Shown piece by piece: positions 1 through 7,899 of a stretch of DNA of 43,229 bases (position 1 is its first letter; each line of letters opens with the position of its first letter). Origin of the DNA: Clostridia bacterium (GTDB lineage: Bacteria; Bacillota; Clostridia; Oscillospirales; CAG-272). The stretch spans positions 1 to 43,229 of the forward strand of contig JAFVSI010000035.1 of NCBI GenBank assembly GCA_017503865.1, given 5' to 3'. The notes under the pieces were generated by a model, which saw only the letters and a list, made by a program, of their open reading frames with translations, ran no database searches and was not told the origin of the DNA. A program made the position numbers and the translations under genes.

Positions 1-105
1 AAATATCTATAGCCGTTTTGATAGCATAAATTTTATTACTTGCAAAGGGGGCGGGTTTCTCGCTTCGCTCGGATAAATAAACTGGGCAAAGCTAAAGCTT
101 TTTGG

Positions 106-128
106 AACCACCAGCACTGCTGGTGGTT
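106..128. repeat. Near-perfect palindromic hairpin
   Basis: An 11-base arm (AACCACCAGCA) is followed by one base and its exact inverse (TGCTGGTGGTT). A short inverted AAAGCT/AGCTTT pair lies just before it at about 88-101. The element sits 16 bases beyond the terminator of the neighbouring minus-strand gene, in DNA where I see no gene. It may be a second terminator, the end of a transcript from outside the window, or a dispersed repeat. The sequence alone does not decide. The rest of positions 1-183 holds nothing else I can assign. Confidence 0.5.
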
Positions 129-135
129 TTCAGGA

Positions 136-174
136 TACAAAAAGAAACCGTAACAAGTACGCTTGTTACGGTTT
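136..174 (-). terminator. Rho-independent terminator of the CBM9-like gene
   Basis: A 13-bp perfect stem (145-157 with 162-174) carries a 4-base loop. On the minus strand it is followed by a T-rich tract (CTTTTTG). It starts 10 bases after the stop codon of the gene ending at 184. The plus-strand flank is also T-rich, so it may work in both directions. Confidence 0.85.
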
Positions 175-183
175 TTGTTTTTG

Positions 184-1272
184 TTAATCTTCTTTTTTCT
201 TAACGATAAGCACCGCTGCCGCACAGGCAAGTGCAGATGCTGCAATTCCGCAGACGGAAATCATACCTCCGCAGCCCCCTGCGGGTATTGGTGCGGAAGT
301 ATCCGACTCAAATGATTCAAGTGAAGTTGTTTCCTCGGTTTGTTCCTCAAATACTACAAGGTCGAGAATAGAGTCTCTTGTTGAATTAGCGGGTATGCCG
401 TAATCGACGTATGCCTTTTGATTATCGGTAATATCGGCCTGCCCCGCCCACTTGAAGTACTGCGGAGCATCAGCACCCCTGTATGCCGTTGTAACAAGAC
501 CGAAATACATAACGTTGGCTATATCGTCATAGCTTGTTCCATAGCAGGAATTGAACACCTTTATCGCATCTTTTCTGTTAATCTTAAGCTCAATGGTAAG
601 AGTCCAGCGTCCCTTCAAATAGGTTACGTTTCCGTTTGCACTCGTAAGATCACCCTCAGCTATAAGCGCCCCTGTGTTAAGATCGTTTTTTCTAACCTTA
701 AGCTCGCTAATAAGGTCAACGGTTTTAAGTGAATTTGCCCTATCGCTTATCGAAGAATTTGTATAATATCTCAATTCCGTCCAATTAGAATTTGAAGATG
801 CCCCCTCAAATATACACCATTTTCCCATATCCCACGGGTCAAAGCCAAAACAAAGTCGGTAATCATTTTTCGAAACTAAGCTATTTTTCTTTGAGCCACC
901 GTCAATTTCGGGTGCCCCCATCTCATAGAAAGCAATATAAATACTGTCTTCATCATAAGCAAAATAGAGATCGATATACTCAGAAGCAAGTGTGTCGTCA
1001 TATGATCCCTTCTGCCAAGAGTTGCCCCACGTTTCTTTTTCTGTTGCACGAGGCTCTTCCACTCTTACAGCGTCTCCGTATTCGCCCTCGTTAATAATAC
1101 CGTCTATTACGGGAGTCTTACCCGAAACGTTTTTTGCATAATAGGTCGTTATTCCTTCGGGAGCTACCCATTCCTTGCCGGTATCAATTGGTGTCGATGC
1201 CGCAGATGAATAAACCGAAAACGTTGTCATCATAAAAACTATCAACAGAATAAATGATATAATTTTCTTCAT
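184..1272 (-). CDS. Secreted CBM9-like/DOMON-like domain protein with C-terminal membrane anchor
   Basis: The 362-residue protein begins with a signal peptide (residues 1-25, MKKIISFILL start, cleavage near SSAAS). A single carbohydrate-binding family 9-like beta-sandwich fills about residues 40-310. It is recognisable from TPVIDGIINEGEYGDAV, the DSIYIAFYE strand and the CFGFDPWD segment. Such domains bind sugars or haem in other families; the ligand here is unknown. The tail has a Ser/Thr/Glu-rich linker, a GGCGG motif, a hydrophobic helix of about 20 residues and a KKKED end. This resembles a cell-surface anchor but has no LPXTG motif. The domain is the same type as the last CBM9-like module of both giant proteins at the other end of the window, especially the YYAKNVSGKTPVIDG stretch. 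It is monocistronic, with its own promoter, an AAAGGA ribosome binding site (RBS) and its own terminator. Confidence 0.85.
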   Translation of the reverse strand: MKKIISFILLIVFMMTTFSVYSSAASTPIDTGKEWVAPEGITTYYAKNVSGKTPVIDGIINEGEYGDAVRVEEPRATEKETWGNSWQKGSYDDTLASEYIDLYFAYDEDSIYIAFYEMGAPEIDGGSKKNSLVSKNDYRLCFGFDPWDMGKWCIFEGASSNSNWTELRYYTNSSISDRANSLKTVDLISELKVRKNDLNTGALIAEGDLTSANGNVTYLKGRWTLTIELKINRKDAIKVFNSCYGTSYDDIANVMYFGLVTTAYRGADAPQYFKWAGQADITDNQKAYVDYGIPANSTRDSILDLVVFEEQTEETTSLESFESDTSAPIPAGGCGGMISVCGIAASALACAAAVLIVKKKED

Positions 1273-1305
1273 TTTTAAGTCCTTTCAATAATTTGTATCG
1301 ATTCA

Positions 1306-1335
1306 ATTATAACACATAACAAAGAAACATATCAA
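1306..1335 (-). promoter_or_regulatory. Sigma-A promoter of the CBM9-like gene
   Basis: On the minus strand TTGATA (1330-1335) and a consensus TATAAT (1306-1311) are separated by 18 bases. The -10 lies about 33 bases upstream of the start codon. A GAAAGGAC ribosome binding site lies at about 1280-1287. Confidence 0.7.
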
Positions 1336-1404
1336 CCCCGCATTTTTTACAAAAAAAGGGACATTTATTTGGCTATTATTATCGCTTAAAAAATTGATAA
1401 ATCA

Positions 1405-1433
1405 TTGAAAAATGCGAAAAAATATGTTAGAAT
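1405..1433 (+). promoter_or_regulatory. Sigma-A promoter of the nucleoside/EEP operon
   Basis: TTGAAA (1405-1410) is followed after 17 bases by TAGAAT (1428-1433). A TG one base upstream of the -10 (1425-1426) makes it an extended -10. The AGGGAG ribosome binding site (1451-1456) and ATG at 1464 follow. It is the only strong promoter I find for the eight genes up to 7840. Confidence 0.7.
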
Positions 1434-1463
1434 ATGACTATAAAAGATTAAGGGAGAATTATT

Positions 1464-2054
1464 ATGACAAACAGAGAAAAATTCATTGAAATTTATACTA
1501 CTAATATTCATCGTGAGGGGGCTGACAAGCTTCTCGAATTTCTCACCTCTCCCGAAAAATCCGATTTTTTTACAGCACCTGCAAGCACTCGCTATCACGG
1601 TGCATATGAGGGTGGTCTACTTGAGCACAGCCTCAACGTTTACGAGTGTCTTGTTGACTTTTGCAACACAGACCGTTTCAAAAACAAATTCGGGTTCACC
1701 TTTTCAAATGAGAGCATCGCTATTGCAGCACTTCTTCACGACCTCTGCAAAGTGAATTTTTATAAGACCGAAATGAGAAACGTTAAGAAGAACGGCGTTT
1801 GGGAAAGTGTACCCTATTATACGATTGAGGACAATCTTCCCTACGGTCACGGCGAAAAATCGGTCTATATCGCTTCGGGATATATGAAGCTCACGCGTGA
1901 CGAGGCATTTGCAATTCGTTACCACATGGGCTTCTCGACAAACGACGATCCTAATCAAGTAGGCAGAGCACTTGAAATGTTCCCTCTCGCCTTTGCTCTC
2001 TGCGTTGCAGACCAAGAGGCATCTTACTATATGGAAGGAGCTAAACAGGACTAA
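1464..2054 (+). CDS. HD-domain hydrolase (YhaM-HD-like)
   Basis: This 196-residue cytoplasmic protein consists almost wholly of an HD phosphohydrolase domain. Metal-ligand motifs are visible in order: YHGAYEGGLLEHSLNV (first His), ALLHDLCKVNFY (the HD pair), GHGEKSVYIA and RYHMGF (later His residues), and ADQEASY (last Asp). The LLEHSLNV and LLHDLCK arrangement resembles the C-terminal HD domain of the 3'-5' exoribonuclease YhaM, but the OB-fold RNA-binding part is absent. Its natural substrate is therefore unknown and is probably a nucleotide or phosphodiester. Its stop overlaps the deoD start by one base (TAATG), which implies translational coupling. It is the first gene of the operon. Confidence 0.85.
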   Translation: MTNREKFIEIYTTNIHREGADKLLEFLTSPEKSDFFTAPASTRYHGAYEGGLLEHSLNVYECLVDFCNTDRFKNKFGFTFSNESIAIAALLHDLCKVNFYKTEMRNVKKNGVWESVPYYTIEDNLPYGHGEKSVYIASGYMKLTRDEAFAIRYHMGFSTNDDPNQVGRALEMFPLAFALCVADQEASYYMEGAKQD

Positions 2055-2779
2055 TGGAAAAAAAGAATTATCCAACACCTCATATAAAGGCAACACCCGA
2101 TGACATTGCAAAAACCGTGCTTATGCCGGGAGATCCGCTCAGAGCAAAATTCGTTGCTGAGAATTTTCTCGAGAATGCCGTTCTCTTCAACAATGTAAGA
2201 GGCATTCAAGGTTATACGGGCACTTACAAGGGTAAGCCCGTCTCGGTTATGGCAAGCGGTATGGGTATGCCCTCTATCGGTATTTACAGCTACGAGCTTT
2301 TCTCCTTTTTCGGGGTTGAAAATATTATCCGCATAGGCTCAGCGGGCTCAATGCAAAAGGACGTAAAGGTACGTGACATAGTTTTCGGTATGGGAGCTTG
2401 TACAAATTCATCTTACGGAGAGCAGTACAATCTTGGCGGCACCTTTGCACCCATTGCGGATTTTGCGCTTCTTCGTAAGTCGGTAGAGGTTGCCGAGAAG
2501 CTTGGACTTTCCTATCACGTCGGTTCGCTCCTCTCAAGCGATTGCTTTTATAACGATGACGCGACGGTCACTGAGAAGTGGCAGAAGATGGGCGTTCTTG
2601 CCGTTGAGATGGAAGCTGCGGCACTTTATATGAACGCTTCCCGCCTTGGCAAAAAGGCACTTGCTATTTGCACTATATCCGACTCGCTTGTAACGGGAGA
2701 GGCACTTGACTCAGATGCACGTCAAAATTCTTTTTCCGATATGATGAAGGTAGCACTTGAGGTTGCTATCTCTTTCTAA
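2054..2779 (+). CDS. deoD: Purine-nucleoside phosphorylase, DeoD type
   Basis: The 241-residue enzyme would cleave purine (deoxy)ribonucleosides with phosphate to a free base and (deoxy)ribose-1-phosphate. Its length and motifs match the hexameric DeoD family. Seen are the N-terminal His of TPHIKA, the phosphate-binding LMPGDPLRAKF and RIGSAGSM segments, the VEMEAAALY ribose/base-binding motif and the catalytic Asp in CTISDSLVTG. The start codon overlaps the stop of the HD gene, and an AGGA sits just before it. DeoB follows after 21 bases and would convert the pentose-1-phosphate product. Confidence 0.97.
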   Translation: MEKKNYPTPHIKATPDDIAKTVLMPGDPLRAKFVAENFLENAVLFNNVRGIQGYTGTYKGKPVSVMASGMGMPSIGIYSYELFSFFGVENIIRIGSAGSMQKDVKVRDIVFGMGACTNSSYGEQYNLGGTFAPIADFALLRKSVEVAEKLGLSYHVGSLLSSDCFYNDDATVTEKWQKMGVLAVEMEAAALYMNASRLGKKALAICTISDSLVTGEALDSDARQNSFSDMMKVALEVAISF

Positions 2780-2800
2780 ATTTATATTTTGGGGGAATTT

Positions 2801-3973
2801 ATGTCAGTAAAGCGTATTTTTCTCATAGTTCTTGACAGTCTTGGTGCAGGTGAAGCACCCGATGCCGAAAAGTTCGGTGACGTGGGAGCGCACACCTTAA
2901 AAAGTCTGTCAAAATCAGAACACCTTGATATTAAAAATCTTATAGATCTCGGTTTTTCTCAAATAGAAGGACTTGAATTTTTGTCGTATGATAAAGTCCC
3001 GCTTCGTGCGGCAGTTGCAAGAATGCGTGAGAAGTCAATGGGTAAGGACACGACCATCGGTCATTTTGAGATTTCGGGCGTTATATCCCCCGATCCTCTC
3101 CCAACTTTTCCTTTTGGCTTTGACTGCGAGATAATCGAAAAAATAGAAAAAGAGGTAGGCAGAGATATCATTTGCAACAAAACCTACTCCGGTACGGCGG
3201 TTATTGCTGACTACGGCGACGAGCATATAAAAACGGGTGCGCTTATCGTTTACACCTCTGCCGACAGCGTTTTTCAAATTGCCGCTCATGAGGATATTGT
3301 TCCCCTTGATGAGCTTTACGAAATATGCCGAAAAGCGCGTGCGCTTCTCGTTGGCAAATACGGTGTTGGGCGAGTTATAGCCCGTCCTTTTAAGGGCGAG
3401 TCGGGTAGCTTTTACCGCACTCCTAACAGACGCGACTTCTCGATAGAAGCACCCCGAAAAACAATGTGCGATGCTATCAAAGAAGCTGGACTCGATTCTA
3501 TCGCCGTAGGCAAAATATCCGATATTTTTGCGGGACGAGGCTTTACCGAAAGCTATATTACACACTCTAACGCTGAAGGAATGCAGATAACAAAAGAGCT
3601 CCTTTCGCGTGATTTTCACGGTCTTTGCTTCACCAATCTCGTTGATTTTGATATGGTGTACGGACACCGCAGAGACAGAGACGGATACGCCAAGGCTCTT
3701 TCGGAGTTTGACTCATGGCTTGGCGGTTTTATCTTAGAGCTTGGTGAAAATGACGTGCTTATGATAACGGCAGATCACGGTTGTGATCCCGATTTTACAA
3801 AAACTACTGACCACACGAGAGAATATACGCCTCTCCTCGTTTACGGCAATAAAATAGAACCTAAAAACCTCGGCACAAGAGACGGATTTTGCGACATTGC
3901 CGCAGAAATCTGCTCCTTGCTCGGTGTAAAATTCGAGGGTGACGGAAATCATCTCGGTCTATGTAAGGAATAA
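2801..3973 (+). CDS. deoB: Phosphopentomutase
   Basis: DeoB interconverts ribose-1-phosphate or deoxyribose-1-phosphate and the 5-phosphates, linking nucleoside breakdown to central metabolism. The 390-residue length is typical. Alkaline-phosphatase-superfamily metal motifs are visible: LIVLDSLGAGEAPDA (first Asp), GKDTTIGHFEISG around the phosphorylated Thr, MITADHGCDPDF, and the His of TTDHTREYTPLLVYG. I chose the ATG at 2801 because it sits 5 bases after a GGGGGA ribosome binding site (2791-2796). A TTG twelve bases upstream in frame would place the start before that site. Confidence 0.97.
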   Translation: MSVKRIFLIVLDSLGAGEAPDAEKFGDVGAHTLKSLSKSEHLDIKNLIDLGFSQIEGLEFLSYDKVPLRAAVARMREKSMGKDTTIGHFEISGVISPDPLPTFPFGFDCEIIEKIEKEVGRDIICNKTYSGTAVIADYGDEHIKTGALIVYTSADSVFQIAAHEDIVPLDELYEICRKARALLVGKYGVGRVIARPFKGESGSFYRTPNRRDFSIEAPRKTMCDAIKEAGLDSIAVGKISDIFAGRGFTESYITHSNAEGMQITKELLSRDFHGLCFTNLVDFDMVYGHRRDRDGYAKALSEFDSWLGGFILELGENDVLMITADHGCDPDFTKTTDHTREYTPLLVYGNKIEPKNLGTRDGFCDIAAEICSLLGVKFEGDGNHLGLCKE

Positions 3974-3976
3974 AAT

Positions 3977-4369
3977 ATGACAAACAAAGAGCTTATGAAG
4001 CTTGCTATTAAGGCAAGAGAAAACGCATATTCTAAATATTCTTCATTCTCGGTAGGAGCGGCACTTCTAACGAAAAGCGGCAAGGTATTTATCGGCTGCA
4101 ACGTTGAAAATGCAGCATTTTCACCCACCTGCTGTGCTGAGCGTACGGCATTCTTTTCGGCAATTGCCGCAGGCGAGCGTGACTTCTCCGCTATTGCCGT
4201 ATGCGGCGGTAATGTCGGTGAAAGCCGCATAAAATGTATGCCCTGCGGAGTTTGCCGTCAGGTAATGAGTGAATTCTGCAACGAAGACTTCAAGATTATA
4301 ATTGAGGACGGTGAGGCTTTGTCTGAGCTTACACTCGGCGAGCTTCTTCCCTTCTCGTTTAATTTATAA
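3977..4369 (+). CDS. cdd: Cytidine deaminase
   Basis: This 130-residue enzyme deaminates cytidine and deoxycytidine to uridine and deoxyuridine. It is the size of the tetrameric short Cdd family. Zinc and catalytic motifs are intact: NVENAAFSPTCCAERTA contains the CAE triad with the catalytic Glu, and PCGVCRQ provides the other two cysteines. It begins 3 bases after the deoB stop, with an AAGGA ribosome binding site inside the end of deoB. The following EEP gene starts 40 bases downstream and no terminator lies between, so the operon continues. Confidence 0.96.
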   Translation: MTNKELMKLAIKARENAYSKYSSFSVGAALLTKSGKVFIGCNVENAAFSPTCCAERTAFFSAIAAGERDFSAIAVCGGNVGESRIKCMPCGVCRQVMSEFCNEDFKIIIEDGEALSELTLGELLPFSFNL

Positions 4370-4409
4370 GCTTAATTAAATTTTAACCATAAACAAAGGA
4401 GAAACAATT

Positions 4410-5258
4410 ATGGAAAAATTAAGGATTATGTCAAACAACGTTTGGTGTTGCGGCAAGAATCAGCCTTGGTGGATCGAGAGAGGTCTTGACTGCTCATCGG
4501 CTGCACGTTCGCCCAAGTTTGCAGAGGTCTACAAGGAAACTATGCCCGACCTCATCGGTTGGCAGGAGGGTGACTCCTTCTTCCGCAAACTTGTCATTCC
4601 TGCTATGACAGAGCTTGGACTGAACTATGACATCATTCCCGCAGGCTGTACGTCTATTCTTTACAACAAGAACACGCTTGAGCTTCGTGAGTCTCACTTC
4701 GTTATCTATCCCGATGACGTACCGAACTTAGAGGGTGTATTCAATAACGTAAATACAAAGTCCTACTGTATCGGTGTTTTCAAGATAAAGGCAAGCGGAA
4801 AGCACATAGTGTTCGCTACCACCCACCTTTGGTGGAAGAGTGGATCTCCCGAAAAACCGAGCTATTATCCTCACTCAGACGAGGCAAGAGAGTATCAGAT
4901 GAACTCTATGCTCGATGCACTCGAGTCTCTTCGTGAGAAGTATGGCTGCCCCGCTGTTGCTGTTGGTGACCTTAATGCCGTTTATGATTCTCTTGCTGTT
5001 AAGGCGGCGTTTGCTCGCGGCTACCGTCACGCACACGATATTGCTACCGACTTTGCTGACGAGCGTAACGGCTGGCATTACTGTTTCCCGAACGGATACG
5101 AACTGTATGACAATCCCCTACCTTTCAAGGAGGGCATCGACCACATTCTCATAAAGGGCGAGCCTGAGGGCTTTGTTAAGAGATTCGAGAGATATACCCC
5201 CGACTACTATATGCCCCTCTCCGACCACTTCCCTGCTTACATAGACGTAGAATATTGA
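4410..5258 (+). CDS. Endonuclease/exonuclease/phosphatase (EEP) family protein, tandem copy 1
   Basis: The 282-residue protein has the full EEP (DNase I/AP endonuclease/sphingomyelinase superfamily) motif set. Seen are SNNVW (metal-side Asn), GWQEGD (metal-binding Glu), TTHLWW (His), VGDLNAVYDS (Asp/Asn), GIDHILIKGEPEG and the terminal LSDHFP Asp-His pair. There is no signal peptide or membrane segment, so it is probably cytoplasmic. Close to the N-terminus all four tandem copies share a distinctive NQPWW-x-ERGLDCSS block that I do not recognise from characterised EEP enzymes. The substrate is not known. The linked nucleoside genes favour a nucleotide or nucleic-acid phosphoester, but a sugar or inositol phosphate is possible. 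RBS AAAGGAGA precedes the ATG. Confidence 0.9.
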   Translation: MEKLRIMSNNVWCCGKNQPWWIERGLDCSSAARSPKFAEVYKETMPDLIGWQEGDSFFRKLVIPAMTELGLNYDIIPAGCTSILYNKNTLELRESHFVIYPDDVPNLEGVFNNVNTKSYCIGVFKIKASGKHIVFATTHLWWKSGSPEKPSYYPHSDEAREYQMNSMLDALESLREKYGCPAVAVGDLNAVYDSLAVKAAFARGYRHAHDIATDFADERNGWHYCFPNGYELYDNPLPFKEGIDHILIKGEPEGFVKRFERYTPDYYMPLSDHFPAYIDVEY

Positions 5259-5276
5259 TTGTTAAGGAAAACTATT

Positions 5277-6128
5277 ATGGATAAATTAAGAATTCTTTCA
5301 AATAACGTATGGTCCTGCACTAAAAACCAACCTTGGTGGATAGAACAAGGACTTGACTGCTCCTCGGCGGCACGTGCCCCTATTTTTGCACAGGTTTACA
5401 AGGAGCTTTTGCCCGACCTTATCGGTTGGCAGGAGGGTGATTCCTATTTCCGCGAGCTCACTCCCGTAGCTATGAAGGAGCTTGGGCTTAACAATTACGA
5501 GATCATCCCCGCGGGCTACACCTCAATTCTTTATAACAAGGAAAAGCTCGAGCTTCGCGAGTCTCACTTCTTTGTTTATCCCGACACTATGGAAGGCTTT
5601 GACGGTGTCTATAACGCAGGCAACGGAAAGTCCTACTGCATCGGTGTTTTCAAAATCAAGGAAAGCGGAAAGCACATTATTTTCGGTACAACTCACCTTT
5701 GGTGGAAGCACGCAAACCCCGCAAGCAGATTCTACTGTCCTCAGGCTGACGAAGGCAGAGAGTATCAGACAAACTGTATGCTTGATGCCCTTGAGGCTCT
5801 CAGAGAAAAATACGATTGCCCCGCAATAGGTGTTGGCGACTTCAATGCTATTTACGATTCTCTTGCAGTCAAAGCTGCTTTTGCACGAGGATACCGTCAC
5901 GCACACAATATCGCTACCGAATATGCCGATGACAGAGACGGTGTTCACCACTGCGTTCCCGAAGGCTACAAGATGTATGATAATCCGAGACCTTTTGAGA
6001 AGAGTATCGACCATATTTTTGTTAAGGGTGAACCCGAGGGATTTGTTAAGAGATTCGAGAGATATACTCCCGACTACTATATGCCCCTCTCCGACCATTT
6101 CCCTGTTTATATTGACGTAGAGTTTTAA
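5277..6128 (+). CDS. EEP family protein, tandem copy 2
   Basis: This 283-residue paralogue of the preceding gene keeps all catalytic motifs: SNNVW, GWQEGD, TTHLWW, VGDFNAIYDS, SIDHIFVKGEPEG and LSDHFP. It is closest to copy 1. The last 28 codons differ from copy 1 at only two residues, and mostly by silent changes in the DNA. The ATG at 5277 follows an AAGGAAA ribosome binding site (5264-5270). An in-frame TTG at 5259 lies before that site and is unlikely to be used. The gap to copy 1 is 18 bases. It is presumably cytoplasmic with an unknown substrate. Confidence 0.9.
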   Translation: MDKLRILSNNVWSCTKNQPWWIEQGLDCSSAARAPIFAQVYKELLPDLIGWQEGDSYFRELTPVAMKELGLNNYEIIPAGYTSILYNKEKLELRESHFFVYPDTMEGFDGVYNAGNGKSYCIGVFKIKESGKHIIFGTTHLWWKHANPASRFYCPQADEGREYQTNCMLDALEALREKYDCPAIGVGDFNAIYDSLAVKAAFARGYRHAHNIATEYADDRDGVHHCVPEGYKMYDNPRPFEKSIDHIFVKGEPEGFVKRFERYTPDYYMPLSDHFPVYIDVEF

Positions 6129-6146
6129 TTTTAAAGGAGATCAACT

Positions 6147-6995
6147 ATGGAAAAATTCAGATTTTTAACTAACAACGTATGGTGCTGCTGGGATAACCAG
6201 CCCTGGTGGAAGGAAAGAGGCCTTGATTGCTCGTCAGATGCCCGTTCCGTTGGTATTGCAAGAGTTTACGAGGAGCTTCTCCCCGATGTTATCGGTTGGC
6301 AGGAGGGCGACGGAAAGTTCCAGAAACACGTTCCGAGAATACTTGAAGAAAAGGGCCTTAACTATGGATACGTTTCGGGAAATATCACTCCCCTTTTTTA
6401 CAACAAGAAAAGACTTGTGCTTCTTGAGAGCCACTTTATGATCTATCCCGTATCCGTTCCCGGTTATGAGGGAGAATTTAACAACGTAAACACCAAGGCG
6501 TTTACAGTTGGCGTATTCAAGAGCAAGGAAAGCGGCAAGACTATCATCTTCGCTACAACTCACCTTTGGTGGATGAGCGGAATTGAGGGCAAGGGTTGCT
6601 ACCGTCCTCACTCCTGCGAGGCAAGAGCTTACCAAATAAATCTTATGATAGACCGTGTTGAAGAACTCCGCGAGAAGTATAATTGCCCCGCAATTATATC
6701 GGGAGACCTCAACGACGTTTACCACTCTCCTGCTGTTCAGGCGGCTATAGCACGCGGTTACCGCCACGCACATGACATCGCTACCGATTTTGCCGATGAG
6801 CGTAACGGCTGGCATTACTGTTTTCCTGACGGATACGATAATTATGAAAACCCGAAGCCCTTTGAGGAAGGTATTGACCACATTCTCGTTAAGGGTGAGC
6901 CCGAGGGATTTGTTAAGAGATTTGAGAGATTTACCCCCGAATGGTATAACCCCGTTTCCGACCATTTCCCTGCATATATTGACGTGGAGTATTGA
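6147..6995 (+). CDS. EEP family protein, tandem copy 3
   Basis: This 282-residue copy keeps LTNNVW, GWQEGD, TTHLWW, SGDLNDVYHS, GIDHILVKGEPEG and VSDHFP. It has diverged most in the middle. The substrate-facing segment after GWQEGD reads GKFQKHVPRIL, and the Asp-Ser after GDLNDVY has become His-Ser. These are changes expected if substrate preference has shifted. An AAAGGAGA ribosome binding site lies 7 bases before the ATG. No signal peptide is present. The stop overlaps or abuts the start region of copy 4. Confidence 0.9.
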   Translation: MEKFRFLTNNVWCCWDNQPWWKERGLDCSSDARSVGIARVYEELLPDVIGWQEGDGKFQKHVPRILEEKGLNYGYVSGNITPLFYNKKRLVLLESHFMIYPVSVPGYEGEFNNVNTKAFTVGVFKSKESGKTIIFATTHLWWMSGIEGKGCYRPHSCEARAYQINLMIDRVEELREKYNCPAIISGDLNDVYHSPAVQAAIARGYRHAHDIATDFADERNGWHYCFPDGYDNYENPKPFEEGIDHILVKGEPEGFVKRFERFTPEWYNPVSDHFPAYIDVEY

Positions 6996-6997
6996 TT

Positions 6998-7840
6998 ATG
7001 GCAAAGCTTAGAATAATGTCAACAAACGTATGGCGTTGTGCCGAGAACAAGCCCTGGTGGAGCGAAAGAGGGCTCGATTGTTCCTCTGCCGCACGTGCCC
7101 CCGGAATTGCAAAGGCATATTCCGAGACTATGCCTGACATCATAGGCACTCAGGAATGTGACGTTATATTTCGTGAGCATCTCCCGAAAGAAGTAGCAAA
7201 GCTCGGTCTTAACTACTCCTTTATAACTGCGGGATTTACCTCTGTTTTCTATAACAATGACACACTCGAGCTTGTTGAAAGCGAGTACGTTGTATATCCT
7301 GAGAACATTCCCGAGTATGAGGGCGTATTTAATAATGATGACAGTAAATCCTTCTGCCTCGCTGTATTCCGCACCAAGGCTGACGGAAAATACATAGTCT
7401 TTGCAGGCACGCACCTTTGGTGGATGCACGGAGATCCCGGTCCCTCCTATAGACCTCACTCGCACGAGGCAAGAGAATATCAGATGAACTGTATGCTCGA
7501 CCACCTCGATGCTTTCCGCAAGAAATATAACTGCCCTGCTGTTGCAGTCGGTGATATCAATGCGAAGTATGACTCACTTGCAATCAATGCCGCACTCTCT
7601 CGTGGCTGGCATCACGCACACGACATAGCTACTGAATATGCAGACGAGCGTAATGGCTGGCACTACTGCTTTCCCGACGGTTACGTTGAGTACGAGCCCT
7701 CTCCCTTTAAGGAAGGTATCGACCACATTCTCGTTGGCGGTGAGCCTGAGGGATTCGTTAAGAGATTTGAGAGATATACACCCGATTATTACGTATCTCT
7801 CTCAGACCACTACCCCGTCTTTGCAGACGTTGAATTTTAA
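6998..7840 (+). CDS. EEP family protein, tandem copy 4
   Basis: This 280-residue last copy has STNVW, GTQECD, GTHLWW, VGDINAKYDS, GIDHILVGGEPEG and LSDHYP. The metal-binding Glu is kept, although the surrounding residues change from GWQEGD to GTQECD. It is the only copy with this variation, so it may have its own substrate or redox sensitivity. The ATG at 6998 is preferred because a GGAG (6986-6989) lies 8 bases upstream. A TTG at 6992 in frame overlaps the previous stop. The gene ends four bases before the operon terminator. Confidence 0.9.
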   Translation: MAKLRIMSTNVWRCAENKPWWSERGLDCSSAARAPGIAKAYSETMPDIIGTQECDVIFREHLPKEVAKLGLNYSFITAGFTSVFYNNDTLELVESEYVVYPENIPEYEGVFNNDDSKSFCLAVFRTKADGKYIVFAGTHLWWMHGDPGPSYRPHSHEAREYQMNCMLDHLDAFRKKYNCPAVAVGDINAKYDSLAINAALSRGWHHAHDIATEYADERNGWHYCFPDGYVEYEPSPFKEGIDHILVGGEPEGFVKRFERYTPDYYVSLSDHYPVFADVEF

Positions 7841-7843
7841 AAA

Positions 7844-7881
7844 CAAAAAAACAAGGTCAGCTTAGCTGACCTTGTTTTTTA
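7844..7881. terminator. Bidirectional terminator between converging operons
   Basis: An 11-bp perfect stem (7851-7861 with 7865-7875, loop TTA) is flanked by seven A on one side and six T on the other. It can end both the EEP operon (plus) and the rpsF-ssb-rpsR operon (minus). Confidence 0.92.
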
Positions 7882-7899
7882 TTTTGATTAAGAATTTAA

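Noticed and set aside
36-245. A 69-codon minus-strand frame overlapping the window start
   Set aside because: It runs through a perfect terminator hairpin and the end of the CBM9-like gene, and the translation is low-complexity Lys/Asn/Arg.
2789-2800. TTG start for deoB upstream of the chosen ATG
   Set aside because: It would lie at and before the ribosome binding site; the ATG at 2801 matches the usual DeoB N-terminus.
4410-7840. EEP genes as secreted sphingomyelinases acting with the ceramidase-like domains
   Set aside because: EEP enzymes include sphingomyelinases, which made the link tempting. However, all four proteins start directly with the catalytic core, have no signal peptide and are co-transcribed with nucleoside genes.
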